A stretch of 64,000 nucleotides of DNA from Pelagibius sp048268885 (GTDB lineage Bacteria; Pseudomonadota; Alphaproteobacteria; Kiloniellales; Kiloniellaceae), in contig JBLWUP010000006.1 in the NCBI GenBank assembly GCA_048268885.1, positions 62,001 through 126,000 of the forward strand. Direction: 5' to 3'. Below, in pieces: positions 1-10,758 of this stretch (position 1 is its first letter; the number at the start of each line of letters is the position of its first letter). The position numbers and the translations under genes are program-made. A model generated the notes under the pieces. It was not told the origin of the DNA. It ran no database searches and worked only from the letters and a program-made list of their open reading frames with translations.

Positions 1-797
1 TGCTCGCTGGCCGGCAGCCGAGCGTGGCGGCCTGGATCGATGGCTCCATGCCGTTCCGGGCCGAGACCGTGCGCGGCTACGTCGAGGGATTGCACAAAGG
101 CTATATTCGCGAGGTCGTCGTGCGGGAGCTGGGGGGAAAGGTCGCCACCCTGCCGGCGGATATCGAATCGCGCTACCGCTACAACCAGAACTTCGAGAGC
201 GTGAACGCCATGGTGCCGGCGGTCATCGTCATCCTGCTGATATTCATTCCCGCCATCCTGATGGCCCTGGGGATCGTGCGCGAAAAGGAGTTGGGCTCCA
301 TCACCAACCTCTACGTGACGCCGGTCAGCCGCCTGGAGTTCCTGCTCGGCAAACAGCTTCCCTACATTGCCTTTGGCATGGCGAGTTTCCTGCTGATGAC
401 GGCCTTCGCCGTCACCATCTTCGGCGTCGAGCTGAAAGGCAGCTTCCTGGCGCTGAGCTTCGGCGCCTTTCTCTACGTGCTGGCCACCACCGGCATCGGC
501 CTGCTGGTCTCCTCCTTCACCAGCACGCAGATCGCCGCGCTGTTCGGCACGGCCATCGGCACCATGGTGCCCACCGTGCTGTTCTCCGGCATGATGCAGC
601 CGGTGTCGTCGCTGGCGGGCGGCGCCGCGGTGATCGGCAAGATCTACCCGGCCGGCTATTTCATGACCATCAGCGTCGGCACCTTCACCAAGGCGCTGGG
701 CTTCGCCGAACTGACCGACGAGTTCCTCTATCTGGCGCTGTTCTTTCCGGTGCTGACCCTGATATCGGTCATGCTACTCAGAAAGCAGGAGCGCTAG
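1..797 (+). CDS. rbbA: RbbA-type ABC ATPase/permease fusion, C-terminal part (5' end outside window)
   Basis: This is the membrane-domain end of an ABC-2 exporter subunit. The frame is open through the left edge (first complete codon at 3), so the GTG at 24 is not necessarily the start. The visible part begins with the periplasmic segment WIDGSMPFRAETVRGY and has five to six hydrophobic segments separated by the cytoplasmic loop VREKELGSITNLYVTPVSR, then ends KQER. This loop and the flanking text match what I know of the C-terminus of RbbA, in which two ATPase domains are fused to an ABC-2 permease. The next gene is a YhhJ homologue four bases downstream, as in the yhiI-rbbA-yhhJ operon. A membrane-fusion protein and the ATPase domains should lie to the left. 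RbbA has been called a ribosome-associated ATPase, but an export role is more likely from the context. The family assignment is firm; the substrate is unknown. Confidence 0.85.
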   Translation, partial: LAGRQPSVAAWIDGSMPFRAETVRGYVEGLHKGYIREVVVRELGGKVATLPADIESRYRYNQNFESVNAMVPAVIVILLIFIPAILMALGIVREKELGSITNLYVTPVSRLEFLLGKQLPYIAFGMASFLLMTAFAVTIFGVELKGSFLALSFGAFLYVLATTGIGLLVSSFTSTQIAALFGTAIGTMVPTVLFSGMMQPVSSLAGGAAVIGKIYPAGYFMTISVGTFTKALGFAELTDEFLYLALFFPVLTLISVMLLRKQER

Positions 798-801
798 CGC
801 C

Positions 802-1929
802 GTGGACAGGGTGAAGAGCATCTTCCATCTGGGCGTGAAGGAACTGTTCAGCCTGCGCCGCGACCCGGTGCTGCTGGCGCTGATGGTCTGGGCCTTCTCG
901 CTGTCCGTCTACACGGCGGCCACCGGCATGACCCACGATCTGCACAACGCCTCCATCGCCGTCGTCGACGAAGACCGCTCGCAGCTTTCCCGGCGCATCG
1001 TCGATGCTTTCCTGCCGCCGTTCTTTCAGGCGCCGCGGCAGATCACCTTCAGCGAGATCGACCGGGGGATGGATTTCGGCGACTATACCTTCGTGCTGGT
1101 CTTCCCGCCGCGTTTCGAGGCGGACGTGCTGGCCGGCCGGCAGCCCGCGTTGCAGGTCAACATCGACGCCACCGCGATGATGCAGGCGGGCATCGGTGAC
1201 GGTTACGTCTCCAACATCATCTCACAAGAGATGGCCCGCTATCTCGGGCGCGGGCAGGCGGCGGCAGCGCCGCCCCTCACGCTGGAGACGCGCTATGCCT
1301 TCAATACCAATGTCGAGAGTTCCTGGTTCACCAGCGTCATGCAGATGGTCAACAGCGTCACCATGCTGTCGATCGTGCTGACCGGGGCGGCGCTGATCCG
1401 CGAACGCGAGCACGGCACCATCGAGCATCTGCTGGTCATGCCGCTGACCCCCTTCGAGATCATGCTGGCCAAGGTCTGGGCCAACGGCCTGGTGATTCTG
1501 GTCGCGGCGGCGCTCTGCCTCGGGCTGGTCATCGAGACGCTGCTGCAGGTGCCTGTGGCGGGGTCGCGCGGGCTTTTCTTCGCGGGGCTGACGCTCTACC
1601 TGTTCTTCGCGACGGCGCTGGGCATCTTCTTGGCGACCCTGGCGCGCTCCATGCCGCAGTTCGGCCTGCTCTTCATGCTGGTGGCGCTGCCGATGATGCT
1701 GCTGTCCGGCGGTCAGACGCCCCTCGAGAGTCAGCCGGAGTGGCTGCAGACCGTGATGCAGGCCGTGCCCTCGACCCATTTCGTGGCCTTCGCGCAGGCC
1801 ATCCTGTTCCGCGACGCCGGCATCGACGTCGTCTGGCCGCAGTTCGCACTGGTCGCCGGAATGGGCGCGCTGTTTTTCACCTTCGCCGCCTTCCGCTTCC
1901 GCGCCGCCATTGCGGTCATGCAGAGCTGA
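802..1929 (+). CDS. yhhJ: YhhJ-family ABC-2 permease
   Basis: A 375-residue inner-membrane permease starting with GTG four bases after the rbbA stop; AGGAG just before that stop can serve as ribosome site. It has one N-terminal membrane helix (about residues 22-40), a long periplasmic domain containing the repeated-family motif LAGRQPALQVNIDATAM, then five C-terminal helices. The cytoplasmic coupling loop reads IREREHGTIEHLLVMPLTPF, the hallmark of this family, and MLLSGGQTPLES follows in the fourth helix region. Length and order match E. coli YhhJ. It presumably pairs with the RbbA-type subunit to form the export channel of a tripartite pump. A second GTG at 811 is a possible alternative start. 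Substrate not deducible. Confidence 0.9.
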   Translation: MDRVKSIFHLGVKELFSLRRDPVLLALMVWAFSLSVYTAATGMTHDLHNASIAVVDEDRSQLSRRIVDAFLPPFFQAPRQITFSEIDRGMDFGDYTFVLVFPPRFEADVLAGRQPALQVNIDATAMMQAGIGDGYVSNIISQEMARYLGRGQAAAAPPLTLETRYAFNTNVESSWFTSVMQMVNSVTMLSIVLTGAALIREREHGTIEHLLVMPLTPFEIMLAKVWANGLVILVAAALCLGLVIETLLQVPVAGSRGLFFAGLTLYLFFATALGIFLATLARSMPQFGLLFMLVALPMMLLSGGQTPLESQPEWLQTVMQAVPSTHFVAFAQAILFRDAGIDVVWPQFALVAGMGALFFTFAAFRFRAAIAVMQS

Positions 1930-1948
1930 CCAGGTCAAAAATGTGCCG

Positions 1949-2233
1949 TCAGCGGCGCGAACGGACCAGCAGGATCAGCCAGGCGAGGCCGCTGGCGAGC
2001 ATCAGGAACATGAAGGGAACGACGACAAGCGCCACGTGCGGCTTCTCCAGACCAGTGAAGGCCGTGAGCGGCCCGCCGATCGCGAGGTAGAGCGCCACCA
2101 GCGCGGAACCGGCGATCCAGAACCAGAAGAGGCGCTTGCGCCATTTGTGGCGCAGGGCGTGGTTATGCTTGCGTTCCGGCGGCCACACGGTGGGCGCATC
2201 GGAACTGGAAACGGCATGTGACTTGGCCTGCAT
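1949..2233 (-). CDS. Small two-helix membrane protein
   Basis: A 94-residue protein convergent with yhhJ. The start at 2233 was chosen because GAGGAGA lies seven bases upstream; an in-frame start at 2281 would add 16 residues but has no ribosome site. The N-terminal 35 residues are polar and basic (ALRHKWRKR just before the first helix), followed by two hydrophobic segments (about 36-55 and 66-88) and a basic tail VRSRR. Both termini are therefore probably cytoplasmic by the positive-inside rule. I do not recognise the family. The stop codon is only about 20 bases from the yhhJ stop, leaving no room for a separate terminator. Confidence 0.7.
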   Translation of the reverse strand: MQAKSHAVSSSDAPTVWPPERKHNHALRHKWRKRLFWFWIAGSALVALYLAIGGPLTAFTGLEKPHVALVVVPFMFLMLASGLAWLILLVRSRR

Positions 2234-2395
2234 GAGCTTTCTCCTCGGATGTTGTCGAGGGACTCGATCTTGGGGATTCAACGATCAGGCCGCGCCAAGG
2301 TTCCCAAGCCGGGGTTCCCAAATGGAACTTTGCATGGCGGCGCCAGCTTGGCATCTTGAGGATTGCAGGCAGGGGAACCACAGGCAGGTAATTGG

Positions 2396-3427
<1,032 letters not shown>

Positions 3428-3497
3428 GGGGAACCTTCCGGCGCGCCGCAGCGTTTCGTTCTTTATAGACGAACGCGAAGGAGGCTGCGGGGCCCCG

Positions 3498-3994
<497 letters not shown>

Positions 3995-3998
<4 letters not shown>

Positions 3999-4477
3999 CT
4001 CGCCATGTCTCCGGCGGAGACGAACAGCAGCAGGGCGACGAGGCCGGCGAGGATCAGCGCGCCGAAGAAGACCACACGGCGCTTCGGCGTGTTGAGGATG
4101 ACCTCGCCTTGGCGCGCCTCCTCGCTGCTGAGCTTCGGGCCTTCGGCGGGGCCGGAGCTGGGGGCGGCGGAACTCGGGGCGGCGGAACTCGGGGCGGGTT
4201 GTGATCCATGCATGGTGGCGGGACCGCGCGGACGCTCCTCTTCCGCGACGGGCAGGGCGCTCAGCGCCTTCACCACCCGGTCCAGCATGTTCGGCTCGCC
4301 GCCGCCCATGTTCTCCTCTTCGGCCACGGCCAGTTCACGGGCGTCTTGCTCCCAGCTTTCGAGGAGGCGGCGCTTCTGGGTGTCGTTCAGCTTGTCGTCC
4401 GCCAGCACGTCCTCGGGCTTGTCGTAGAGTTTCCACGGCTGGGCCACGGCTTTATCGGTTTCCGTCTGGGTGGACAT
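3995..4477 (-). CDS. Hypothetical protein with Ala/Pro/Ser linker and C-terminal membrane anchor
   Basis: A 160-residue protein with a strong AAGGAGGGC ribosome site before ATG at 4477. The N-terminal 85 residues are charged and largely helical, with the segment LNDTQKRRLLESWEQDAREL, which resembles short bacterial proteins of unknown function carrying a KPEDVL...LxxWE motif. A low-complexity linker of PSSAA repeats (about 96-112) follows, then a membrane helix near the C-terminus (about 136-155). The likely topology is a cytoplasmic domain anchored by its tail. The gene ends in an overlap with the MgtC-like gene. No function can be assigned. Confidence 0.75.
4161..4197. repeat. 15-bp in-frame tandem repeat (2.5 copies)
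   Basis: The unit GGGGCGGCGGAACTC occurs at 4161-4175 and 4176-4190, with a partial third copy to 4197. It encodes the PSSAA repeats in the linker of the minus-strand gene. Because the unit is a multiple of three, changes in copy number would only alter linker length. Confidence 0.8.
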
Positions 4478-4691
4478 GTGCCCTCCTTGGCTACAATGAG
4501 CAAACGTCGCGCGGCGGGCTCCCGCGGCGCGGACTTTTCTGCTAAGTCAACGCGGGCCGGTGGCGAGGGTTCCGAATCGGCGGTCCCGGCAGGACCGCGG
4601 CGCGGGCCGGGGGAGCGGTTTTCCTGTGAACTTCTTCCGCCTAACCTGCGACCCACCGAGGGAAATACGCTTTTCGGGCGGGGAGAAAACG

Positions 4692-5369
4692 ATGAGCAAA
4701 GCACGGCAGACAGCGCCCCTCCTGGGGCTGCTGGGGGGGATTCTGGCTGTTTTCCTGTGTCTGGGCGGGCCGCAGACGGCCGCGGCGCAGGACGGTGATG
4801 CCATCGTCCGTCAGCTCGAGGCGGCCTGCGGCAAGCCACGCACCTGCCTTCGCGATGCCTTCGTCTACGACGGCAAGGCCATTCATCCGCTGATCCTCAG
4901 GGCCCTGGCCGGTTTGCCTTCCGACGGGGCGGCGGTGGTCACGGCGGTGGACCTGGTGGCCGCGCAGAGCGCCAACCAGTTCTGCTGTTCGGACAGCTTC
5001 GAGGTTTCGCTCGACGACAGGGGGCGTATCGGCGCCAGCATCGATCTGGTGAAGGATTTTTCCGCCGCGCAGCTGCCGAAGGCCGACTGTCCCGAAGGCT
5101 GCTGGTTCAGCTACCGCTTCATCGGCAGCACCGACAACGATGTCCAGGTGGTCGTCACCTGGGAGAGGAGCGGCGGTACCAGCATTTTCTCGACGCTGCT
5201 GTTCCTCAAGCCCCGCAGGACCCTGATCTTCGACGGGGAGCGCTGGTCCACGCGTCTGCTGCTGACCGCCATCGGCAAGATGGCCCTCGTGGCCTCGGCC
5301 GAGGTGCCGGTCACCGTGGAAGGCGACAGCGTCCATCTCGGCGGGCGCGAGATTCCCGTCGCAAACTAG
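4692..5369 (+). CDS. Secreted or periplasmic hypothetical protein
   Basis: A 225-residue protein with a typical signal peptide: MSKARQ, a hydrophobic core LLGLLGGILAVFLCLGG and a probable cleavage after AAA-Q near residue 34. The start at 4692 has GGGGAG eight bases upstream; longer in-frame extensions back to 4560 would bury the signal peptide. The mature part contains pairs of cysteines (ACGKPRTC, QFCCSD, DCPEGC) that suggest disulfide bonds in the periplasm. The rest is a mix of beta strands with no domain I recognise. It stands alone, convergent with the C45 hydrolase gene 27 bases away. Confidence 0.7.
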   Translation: MSKARQTAPLLGLLGGILAVFLCLGGPQTAAAQDGDAIVRQLEAACGKPRTCLRDAFVYDGKAIHPLILRALAGLPSDGAAVVTAVDLVAAQSANQFCCSDSFEVSLDDRGRIGASIDLVKDFSAAQLPKADCPEGCWFSYRFIGSTDNDVQVVVTWERSGGTSIFSTLLFLKPRRTLIFDGERWSTRLLLTAIGKMALVASAEVPVTVEGDSVHLGGREIPVAN

Positions 5370-5396
5370 CCCGCCGGCCCCTGGGCCGTCTGGATC

Positions 5397-6383
5397 TCAG
5401 GAGATGCGGGCCGCGTCGGGGTAGGCGATGCGCTGGCTGCCCTCTTGCATCCCGGCGCCGGAAAGCTGCCAGGTCTTGCCCGGCCAGCGCAGTTCCATGG
5501 CGAAGCGGCGGGGGTGATAGACGGCGGTGTAGAGCGTTCCGAAACCGGCGTCGTAGGCCACCGAATAGAGCGGCGGCTTCAGGAAGGCGCCGATAAACTT
5601 TTCCGGCGGGTCGACATGCAGGCTGAGCCGCTGCAGCAGGAAGCGTTCGCGCTCCACCGTGGCGGTGAAGCGGGCATGGCTCGCCCATTCGACGCGTTCC
5701 TGGTGGTTGGTGGCGACGCCGATGTGGCGCAGCACCGTCGGCCGGTCCGGCGCCATGTAGGCGGTGACGAAATGGCGGGCCGCGTCGACGGCGGTGACGT
5801 TGTAGGTCATGTGGCTGGGCACGCGCTGCAGCACCTTGCCGGCCTGCTCCGCGGTCTCGCAGGTCTGCAGGATATAGCGCAGGATGATCGGCACGCCGAA
5901 GCCGTCGCCGACCACGTGGCGCCCGCCGAAGGTGAGGGAAACCGCGAGCCCCGCTTCGTTGACGCCGTCGACCAGGCCCCAGAGGCCGTCGCTGGTGCCG
6001 AGCACGCGGCGGCCCTGCCAGGCCGTGTCCAGGGTCAGGGCGTCGAAGGCCAGCGGGTTGTAGTCGTAGTTGCGCACCAGCATGGGCTCCTCGCCCGGCC
6101 AGATCGCCTGGCTGCAGCCGGAGAGATAGGGCGGCGGACAGTAGAAGCTGAGGAAGCGGGCTTCCTGGTCGCCGCCGCCGGCCAGGTCGCAGAGCTGCTC
6201 GTAGAGCGGCAGCATTTCCGGCATGTGCTGCTTCAGCGCCCGCCGCCCTTCCAGGTAGGTCGGACGCGCCTCGGGGCCCTCGCTCAGCCACCAGCGGCGA
6301 TAGTCGGGCCAATATTCCGCGAAGAGCCCGGCCCACTTGGGGCCGGGTGTGTCTTCGGAAACGGCGCGAAAGGTCAGCTCCAT
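5397..6383 (-). CDS. C45-type (penicillin acyltransferase-like) Ntn hydrolase
   Basis: A 328-residue protein of the acyl-CoA:6-aminopenicillanate acyltransferase/choloylglycine hydrolase-like group. Cys90 in YLSGCSQAIW, followed by LVRNYDYNP, is the pattern of these N-terminal-nucleophile enzymes: the chain is cut before the Cys, which becomes the nucleophile acting on an amide bond. The downstream segments SDGLWGLVDGVNEAGLAVSL and TYNVTAVDA also fit the family. There is no signal peptide, so it should act in the cytoplasm. It is the last gene of the minus-strand set nitrilase, decarboxylase, ATP-grasp, C45, 18 bases after the ATP-grasp gene. It may release or transfer an acyl group on a product of that set. 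The family call is good; the substrate is unknown. Confidence 0.8.
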   Translation of the reverse strand: MELTFRAVSEDTPGPKWAGLFAEYWPDYRRWWLSEGPEARPTYLEGRRALKQHMPEMLPLYEQLCDLAGGGDQEARFLSFYCPPPYLSGCSQAIWPGEEPMLVRNYDYNPLAFDALTLDTAWQGRRVLGTSDGLWGLVDGVNEAGLAVSLTFGGRHVVGDGFGVPIILRYILQTCETAEQAGKVLQRVPSHMTYNVTAVDAARHFVTAYMAPDRPTVLRHIGVATNHQERVEWASHARFTATVERERFLLQRLSLHVDPPEKFIGAFLKPPLYSVAYDAGFGTLYTAVYHPRRFAMELRWPGKTWQLSGAGMQEGSQRIAYPDAARIS

Positions 6384-6401
6384 CGGGTCTGCCGGAAGGC
6401 C

Positions 6402-7850
6402 TCAGAGGATCTTGAAGGCATGCTCGCTGGGCACCGCCGCCGGCAGGGGCCGGGCGGAGAAGGCCGACTTGATGCCCTTGATCCACTTCTTCGAGCGCTC
6501 GGTCAGCTTGAAGCCGTCGGTCATGGAACGGCCGCGGGTGACCAGGATGCCCAGGTCGGCGCCTTCGTAGCGGTAGTCGCCCGGCTTCAGGATGCGCAGG
6601 AAAAACGCCTCCTGCTCACTCTCCACCGCGCGGCGGTGATAGTCGAAGCGGTCGAAGACGACGGTGCCGTCGGAAAGCATGCGGTAGATGCCGGTTTCCG
6701 GCGCCTGGGTCAGGATGTCCACCGAATCGTCGGTGTGCTTGATCACCATCTGCGACCAGGAGTCGATCATGTTGGGGTCGGCCCAACGGGCGTTCAGCTC
6801 CTCGATATCCAGGTCGAATGGCTGTCCCGAGAACTCCAGCAGGTGGAACAGGAACAGCGGCGCGTCGGCATGCGCGAAGGCGGCGTGGTTGGTCATGGAG
6901 GAGGCGCCGGTGATGCGCGGATTCAGTTCGCCGAGGTAGATCTCGCCGGTCTTCTGCTCGATCAGGAAGTCCAGTTCGAAATAACCGCGGTAGCCTTCCT
7001 TGCGCAGCTGCTCGCCGAAATCGAACGTCAGCTTGCGGGCCTTCTGGCGCACCTTCGGCGGAAAGGCGGTGGCGAAGATCTCGTTGCCGCACCAGCCGCC
7101 GCGGTAGGGCGTCAGCTCGTTGAAGCCGACCAGTTCGGTCATCAGCGGGCCGACGATGGTGCCCTGCTTGGTGGCGCAGGCCTCGATCGCGGAGCCCCGG
7201 CACTTGATCCGCTTCATGATCTTGATCTCGCCGCAGCCGACGATCTCGTGTTCGTGGCGGCGGAAGTCCGCCTCGGACTTGATGAAGAAGGTGGTGTGGC
7301 CGGAATCGCCGAAGGCCGACTGCAGCACCAGGTCATTGCCCAGCTTGGCTTTGTCCGACAGTTCGCAGAGGTGTTTGTAGTCCTTCACCACGGCCAGGGT
7401 GTTGGGTACCGAGGGGACGCCCGCCTTGTTGCCGATGCGCACGGTCTCGATCTTGTTGTCGACGCGGGTGCGCAGCTTGGCCTTGGGGAACCACACCTCG
7501 GCGCCGAGCTCCTTGGCCAGTTTCTCGGTTTCCTCGTCGAACATCAGGAAGACGAACTTGGGTTTCTTGCCGCGGTCCTTCACCCAGTCGAGCACTTCTT
7601 TATGCTGCAGCAGGTAGTTGTTGATGTCCTCGATGGACTGGAACTCGGCGTGGGGCTGCTCGGAGGGGCAGAAGACATTCGGGTGCTTGCCGTCATAACA
7701 GTCGAGGTAGTTCACGTACTTGAAGTTGCGCACCCATTCATCAAGGCCCAGCAGATTGAAGTTGGTCGCCGAGATGAAGTAGATCGGCGTTTCGTTGCGA
7801 TGAAAGAAACGCCTGATCTCCGAAATGTTCTTCAGCTTCTTTTTTGCCAT
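6402..7850 (-). CDS. ATP-grasp ligase (biotin-carboxylase-like)
   Basis: A 482-residue cytoplasmic enzyme with an ATP-grasp fold. An N-terminal alpha/beta region (about 1-130) precedes the ATP-grasp part (about 135-340). LVLQSAFGDSGHTTFF at about 174-189 is the glycine-rich loop, and YFELDFLIEQ (Asp294) with YLGELNPRITGASSM (Glu308, Asn310, Arg312) carries the Mg-ATP ligands. About 140 further residues complete the protein. Such enzymes join a carboxylate to an amine, thiol or carboxybiotin; there is no biotin carboxyl carrier nearby, so amide ligation is more plausible than carboxylation. The start has GGGGAAACAGGG upstream, and 72 bases separate it from the decarboxylase. A candidate partner for the PLP decarboxylase product. 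Specific substrates cannot be read from sequence. Confidence 0.8.
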   Translation of the reverse strand: MAKKKLKNISEIRRFFHRNETPIYFISATNFNLLGLDEWVRNFKYVNYLDCYDGKHPNVFCPSEQPHAEFQSIEDINNYLLQHKEVLDWVKDRGKKPKFVFLMFDEETEKLAKELGAEVWFPKAKLRTRVDNKIETVRIGNKAGVPSVPNTLAVVKDYKHLCELSDKAKLGNDLVLQSAFGDSGHTTFFIKSEADFRRHEHEIVGCGEIKIMKRIKCRGSAIEACATKQGTIVGPLMTELVGFNELTPYRGGWCGNEIFATAFPPKVRQKARKLTFDFGEQLRKEGYRGYFELDFLIEQKTGEIYLGELNPRITGASSMTNHAAFAHADAPLFLFHLLEFSGQPFDLDIEELNARWADPNMIDSWSQMVIKHTDDSVDILTQAPETGIYRMLSDGTVVFDRFDYHRRAVESEQEAFFLRILKPGDYRYEGADLGILVTRGRSMTDGFKLTERSKKWIKGIKSAFSARPLPAAVPSEHAFKIL

Positions 7851-7886
7851 CCCTGTTTCCCCAAGTTTTTGGTTTTGATGTGCATC

Positions 7887-7904
7887 GCGCCCTTGAGCGG
7901 GCGC
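7887..7904 (-). other. Hairpin between decarboxylase and ATP-grasp genes
   Basis: GCGCCC and GGGCGC form a 6-bp stem around TTGAGC. There is no U tract after it on the minus strand. It could be a processing or attenuation element within the operon, or chance. Confidence 0.3.
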
Positions 7905-7922
7905 CGTCGGTGTTGAGCGCAG

Positions 7923-10667
7923 CTATTGCGCGGCGTGCAGCATTCGGGTTTCGGCCTGCTTGGCGAGGGCTTCGTCGGTGAAGACCCGCAACCCCAGTTC
8001 CGGGCGGTAGCCGTGAATCTCGTTGACGTCCAGGGCGCGCATGAAGGAAAGGATCTCCTGCGAGATCACCTGCCCCGGCACCAGGATTGGAAAGCCCGGC
8101 GGATAGGGAATGATGAAGGAGGCCGAGACGACCTCCCGGCCGCTTTCCATCACCTGCTTCAGCGAGCCGTCAAGCTGCAGGTAGTCGCAATTCTCCTCGT
8201 CGTAGGCGAGGAAGAAGGCCGCGCGGATGTCGCCCTCCGGGGTGTCGGCGCCGCTCGGCCGGAAGGCGTCGTGGAAGCGGCTGAAGTCCGGCAGGGGCGG
8301 CAGCTCCTCCACCAGGTTCTTGACCCTGCTGTCGAAGGCCCGGCGCTCCATCCGCGAAGCGTCGTCCAGCAGGTCGTCGAGCTCGTTGGCGATTTCGACC
8401 AATACCTCGATGAGGTAGGCGACCGAAGAGCGGGTGGTCCCGATGTTGGTCATGAACAAGACGGTGTTGCGCGAGGTCTTGTTGATCTGGATCCCGTATT
8501 TGTCCATCAGGATCTTGGTCTTGAAGGTGTCGCCGTCCCAGCCGGTGCCGCCGACGGCCAGCGTGACCCGCGTGGCGTCGAGCACGAACTCGTCCTGTCC
8601 CCAGCACTCCCAGATGTCGTTCCAGCCCTGGCCCGGGTCGTAGTAGGAAGTGATGCCGCTCTCGCGGTAGTCCTCCGGGATCATGTCGCCGGCGGCCAGC
8701 ACCTTGAAGTACTTCTTCAGCAGCGGGTGGGTCGAGATGGCCCGGCGCATGGACATGGCGGCTTCGACCTGACGCTGCACGAATTCGAAGCCTTCCAGCT
8801 CCACCTGGCGCCGGCCGACGTCGAGCGAGGCGATGATCTGGTAGTTGGGCGAGGTCGAGGTATGGGTCATGTAGGCCTCATGGAAGGCCTGCTCGACTTC
8901 GCCTTTGAAGTCCTGGTCGTTGACGTGAATCATCGAGCCCTGGCGCAGGGCGGTCAGCGTCTTGTGGGTCGACTGTGTCGCGTAGACCCGAACGCGGGCG
9001 TCGGGGGGCGGAATCAGCCGCGTCTGCAGCAGCGTCACATCCTCGGCGTCCTTCAACTCTTCCTGCTGCGCCGCGTAGGCCTTTTCGTGCTCCGGCGTGC
9101 GCAGATCCTCACGCAGGTTGTTCGCCGCGTTCATGCCGGTGCGCTGGCGGTAGGTCGGCCCGAAGCGGGCAAAGGCGAACCAGGCCTCGTCCCACAGGAA
9201 GATGAGGTCCCGCTTGATCGCCAGGCACTCGCGCATCACCCGGTCGACGTTGTAGACGATGCCGTCGAAAGTGCAGTTGGTGAGCAGCAGCATGCGGACA
9301 CGGTCCAGCTTGCCCTCGGCCTTCAGCTCCAGCAGCGTCCTCTTGACCTCGCGCAGCGGGACGGCGCCGTACATCGAGTAGTCGTTCAGCGGATAGCTGT
9401 CCAGATAGACCACCTGCGCCCCGGCCAGCACCATGCCGTAGTGGTGCGACTTGTGGCAGTCGCGGTCGACCAGCACGATATCGCCGGGCCGCACCAGGGC
9501 CTGCACGACGATCTTGTTGCAGGTCGAGGTGCCGTTGGTGGCGAAGAAGGTCTGCTTGGAGCCGAAGGCGCGCGACGCCAGCTCCTGAGCCTCCTTGATC
9601 GGTCCCTGCGGCTCCAGCAGGCTGTCGAGTCCGCCCGACGTGGCGGAGGTTTCCGCCAGGAAAATGTTGGGGCCGTAGAAGGCGCCCATGTCCTGGATCC
9701 AGTGCGAGCGGCTGATCGACTTGCCGCGGCTGATCGGCATGGCGTGGAACACGCCGGTCGGCTGCTTGGAGTACTCCTTCAGCGCGGTGAAGAAGGGTGT
9801 CTTGTAGCGCGCGTTGACGCCGCGCAGGATGTTGAGGTGCAGTTCCAGGAAGTCTTCCTGATTATAGAACACCCGCCGGCAGCGCCCGAGATCGCGCCCG
9901 GCAATGTCCTCGACGGAGCGATCGGTGATCAGGTAGGCGTCCAGTTCCGGGCGCACGCGGGCGATGAGGCGGCAGAGCTCCGGCCCGTAGTCCTCTTCCA
10001 TCAGGCCCTCGACGGCTTCCTTGCCGCCGGCGCGGCTCAGGTACTTGGTCAGGATCTGCAGGGTGTTACGCGACTTGAGCGTCAGCCCGGGGCGCACCAC
10101 CACCGCCTGGATGTTGTGATTGAACAGGATGGCGATCAGCGCGTCTTCCAGGCTCGGCACCAGCACCGTCTCGTAGATGAACTGGTCCTCGCTGCGGCGC
10201 ATGCGGTGCAGGCTGCTGCGCAGCCAGCGCTCCTGCTGCTCGTTCAGGTCATCGACCAGCAGGACCTCGAAGTAAGGCTTCGAAAGCGCACGGGCTTCGA
10301 CGGAGAGGGTCGACTCGTCCTCGGCCTCGTCGGCGTCGCTGTCGTCGCGCGCCAGGGTGACGCTGCGGCGGCGGTAGGTCCCCGACGTCAGGGCCCGCAC
10401 GACCCGGCGCACGGAGAAGGAGAGGTCGTCCCAGTTCCGGTGCGCCAGCTGGCGGCGCAGATGATCGAAGGCGGCGCAGCCCGGAAAGGCCCAATACATT
10501 TCGATGGGGCTGAGGGCCTCGAACAGGCTTTCGGCCCGCTTGATCAGCGGGTCTCTATCCGCGCTGCCTTCGTCGAGATGAACCAGGCGGTCGACCGTCT
10601 CGCGCAGTGCGGACCACCGGTCAGCGCGCAGCTGAACGGCGCTGTAGTAGTCGCTTATTGAATGCAT
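7923..10667 (-). CDS. Orn/Lys/Arg decarboxylase-family PLP enzyme
   Basis: A 914-residue PLP enzyme of the bacterial Orn/Lys/Arg decarboxylase family (usual length 710-760, so this one is long). Order: an unusual N-terminal region (1-130), a receiver-like wing domain (about 133-260), the PLP-binding domain with NGTSTCNKIV (378-387), WDEAW with Asp493 that contacts the pyridine nitrogen, and STHK with Lys569 as Schiff-base lysine, then a C-terminal domain. An acidic insert DDSDADEAEDEST sits at 108-120. AGGGAGA precedes the ATG by eight bases. Lys, Arg or ornithine would be decarboxylated to cadaverine, agmatine or putrescine; which one cannot be decided. The neighbours (nitrilase upstream, ATP-grasp and C45 hydrolase downstream) suggest the amine is then built into or taken from an amide. 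Confidence 0.88.
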   Translation of the reverse strand: MHSISDYYSAVQLRADRWSALRETVDRLVHLDEGSADRDPLIKRAESLFEALSPIEMYWAFPGCAAFDHLRRQLAHRNWDDLSFSVRRVVRALTSGTYRRRSVTLARDDSDADEAEDESTLSVEARALSKPYFEVLLVDDLNEQQERWLRSSLHRMRRSEDQFIYETVLVPSLEDALIAILFNHNIQAVVVRPGLTLKSRNTLQILTKYLSRAGGKEAVEGLMEEDYGPELCRLIARVRPELDAYLITDRSVEDIAGRDLGRCRRVFYNQEDFLELHLNILRGVNARYKTPFFTALKEYSKQPTGVFHAMPISRGKSISRSHWIQDMGAFYGPNIFLAETSATSGGLDSLLEPQGPIKEAQELASRAFGSKQTFFATNGTSTCNKIVVQALVRPGDIVLVDRDCHKSHHYGMVLAGAQVVYLDSYPLNDYSMYGAVPLREVKRTLLELKAEGKLDRVRMLLLTNCTFDGIVYNVDRVMRECLAIKRDLIFLWDEAWFAFARFGPTYRQRTGMNAANNLREDLRTPEHEKAYAAQQEELKDAEDVTLLQTRLIPPPDARVRVYATQSTHKTLTALRQGSMIHVNDQDFKGEVEQAFHEAYMTHTSTSPNYQIIASLDVGRRQVELEGFEFVQRQVEAAMSMRRAISTHPLLKKYFKVLAAGDMIPEDYRESGITSYYDPGQGWNDIWECWGQDEFVLDATRVTLAVGGTGWDGDTFKTKILMDKYGIQINKTSRNTVLFMTNIGTTRSSVAYLIEVLVEIANELDDLLDDASRMERRAFDSRVKNLVEELPPLPDFSRFHDAFRPSGADTPEGDIRAAFFLAYDEENCDYLQLDGSLKQVMESGREVVSASFIIPYPPGFPILVPGQVISQEILSFMRALDVNEIHGYRPELGLRVFTDEALAKQAETRMLHAAQ

Positions 10668-10689
10668 TTTACGGTCTCCCTGTTAAGTC

Positions 10690-10707
10690 GAGGGGTCTGC
10701 GCCCCTC
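10690..10707 (-). other. Hairpin between nitrilase and decarboxylase genes
   Basis: GAGGGG and CCCCTC form a 6-bp stem with a TCTGCG loop, about 20 bases upstream of the decarboxylase start. It lacks a U tract, so it is more likely a processing or weak attenuation site than a full terminator. Confidence 0.3.
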
Positions 10708-10758
10708 CTCATTATTGACCGATATGCAGCTCTCCCCGGCAGAGGGAGGTCCAGGTAC

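Noticed and set aside
5445..10661. Long plus-strand open frames opposite the ATP-grasp and decarboxylase genes
   Set aside because: They mirror the minus-strand genes, have low-complexity Arg/Gly/Ala/Gln content, show no domains and lack ribosome sites. High third-position G/C makes stop codons rare on the opposite strand.
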